Of a DNA stretch of 34,468 nucleotides, positions 33,909-34,468 are shown piece by piece. Location of the stretch: NCBI GenBank assembly GCA_031271685.1, contig JAISVH010000126.1:1-34468 (forward strand), read 5' to 3'. Every line of letters starts with the position of its first letter. Position 1 is the first letter of the stretch. Under the pieces are notes generated by a model. It made no database searches. It was not told the origin of the DNA and saw only the letters and a program-made list of their open reading frames with translations. This DNA comes from Eubacterium sp. (GTDB lineage: Bacteria; Bacillota; Clostridia; Oscillospirales; Ruminococcaceae). The position numbers and the translations under genes are program-made.

Positions 33909-34444
33909 AACAAACACCTCCGACTGTTTTATTCAAGCCGCAACCCGCGCACTTTTCGCGGCAGTTAGCGGTAACTTCGCCCATGTGAGCCTTTTTGTTC
34001 TCCTCGATCAAAAATTTTCTGTCAAACAGCATATTCAAATGCGACCATGGCATAATTTCGTCATATTTCCGTCTGCGATTAACATAAAAAGTGGGGTCTA
34101 TCCCGCATTCGGCAAAAGCTTCATACCACAATTCTGGCTTAAAAAATTCTCCCCAAGCGTCAAGCTTGCAGCCTTTTTTATGCGCCTTAAAAATAGCCTT
34201 TGAAACCCGCCTGTCGCCGCGAGCTAACACTGCCTCTAAAAAAGACGTGTCATAGTCCGACCAACTTATGTGTATTTTTTTATTGCCGGTTATAGAAAGC
34301 AGATATTTTTGCCGTTCGTCGATTTCCTGTTTTGAAGACTGAGGTTCGAATTCAAAAGGTGTAAACGGCTTAGGAATAAATGTTGAAAGTGAAACAGACA
34401 CCGATATTGGCTTGCCTTTTACTCTCCCGGAAATATTATAATAT
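33901..34444 (-). CDS. Radical SAM family protein (TIGR03960-like), C-terminal fragment
   Basis: About 180 residues of the C-terminal part. FIPKPFTPFEFEPQSS, the DTSFLEAVLARGDRRVSKAIF helix, WYEAFAECGIDPTFY and PWSHLN are typical of the large (about 600-residue) radical SAM proteins paired with DUF2344. A C-terminal CREKCAGCGLN motif could bind an extra Fe-S cluster or zinc. The CxxxCxxC SAM motif and B12-like domain lie beyond the contig end. The apparent residues MCSSDL at the start of the open frame come from adapter sequence and are not part of the protein. Confidence 0.9.
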
Positions 34445-34468
34445 AGATCGGAAGAGCACACGTCTGAA
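34445..34468. other. Illumina adapter sequence, not genomic
   Basis: From 34445 to the end the bases AGATCGGAAGAGCACACG and TCTGAA match the start of the TruSeq-type read adapter exactly (24 of 24 bases). The genomic sequence stops at 34444. Confidence 0.96.

Overview
The window looks like one contig end from an anaerobic, moderately AT-rich Firmicute of the class Clostridia, most plausibly a fibre-degrading member of the Oscillospiraceae/Ruminococcaceae type, probably from a metagenome assembly. The evidence is a secreted protein with a C-terminal type I-like dockerin (cellulosome attachment), an A-type flavo-diiron protein next to rubredoxin (anaerobe oxygen/NO defence), strong AGGAGG-type ribosome binding sites, clostridial-style lipoproteins, and the radical-SAM/DUF2344 pair common in Clostridia. 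The last 24 bases (34445-34468) match Illumina adapter sequence and are not genomic.

Layout. 1-651: C-terminal part of a hybrid histidine kinase (receiver + Hpt), convergent with a large dockerin-bearing right-handed beta-helix protein (minus strand, 635-3748). 3749-4321: two 162-bp foldback elements with matching terminal inverted repeats, then a promoter and an FGGY carbohydrate kinase. 5834-6371: a strong promoter, three stacked hairpins (possible structured RNA) and a third foldback element, then a DUF4358-type lipoprotein. 7904-12589: a large hybrid histidine kinase (Cache-HAMP-PAS-HisKA-HATPase-REC-REC-Hpt) followed by a two-receiver response regulator. 12597-14354: a decayed horizontally acquired patch with an aminoglycoside-phosphotransferase C-terminus remnant, an intact DUF1801/DUF1905 protein, a multiply frameshifted immunity-like gene and a serine-recombinase remnant. 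14528-16161: flavo-diiron protein and rubredoxin. 16389-18749: a PNPOx-fold protein and a membrane diguanylate cyclase.

19122-27076 is the metabolic centrepiece: one sugar-type operon with a periplasmic-binding lipoprotein, TIM-barrel isomerase, zinc alcohol dehydrogenase, ABC permease, double ABC ATPase, Old Yellow Enzyme-type flavoprotein with a probable 4Fe-4S site, and a deoxyribose-phosphate aldolase homologue. It ends at a very clear terminator. The gene mix suggests uptake and oxidation/isomerisation of a sugar or polyol, a reductive flavin step and aldol cleavage; no known pathway that I recognise uses exactly this set.

27077-27543 is filled with palindromic repeats. On the minus strand follow an EutH-like permease with an SDR dehydrogenase (no ethanolamine-utilisation enzymes nearby), then the ilvB-ilvN-ilvC branched-chain amino acid operon with a consensus promoter, then DUF2344 and a truncated radical SAM gene at the contig end.

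A striking overall feature is the density of small non-coding repeats: at least two dispersed families (a TIR foldback family and a palindromic family of about 90-120 bp), plus single foldbacks, which occupy most of the longer intergenic gaps. No CRISPR array, tRNA or rRNA was seen.
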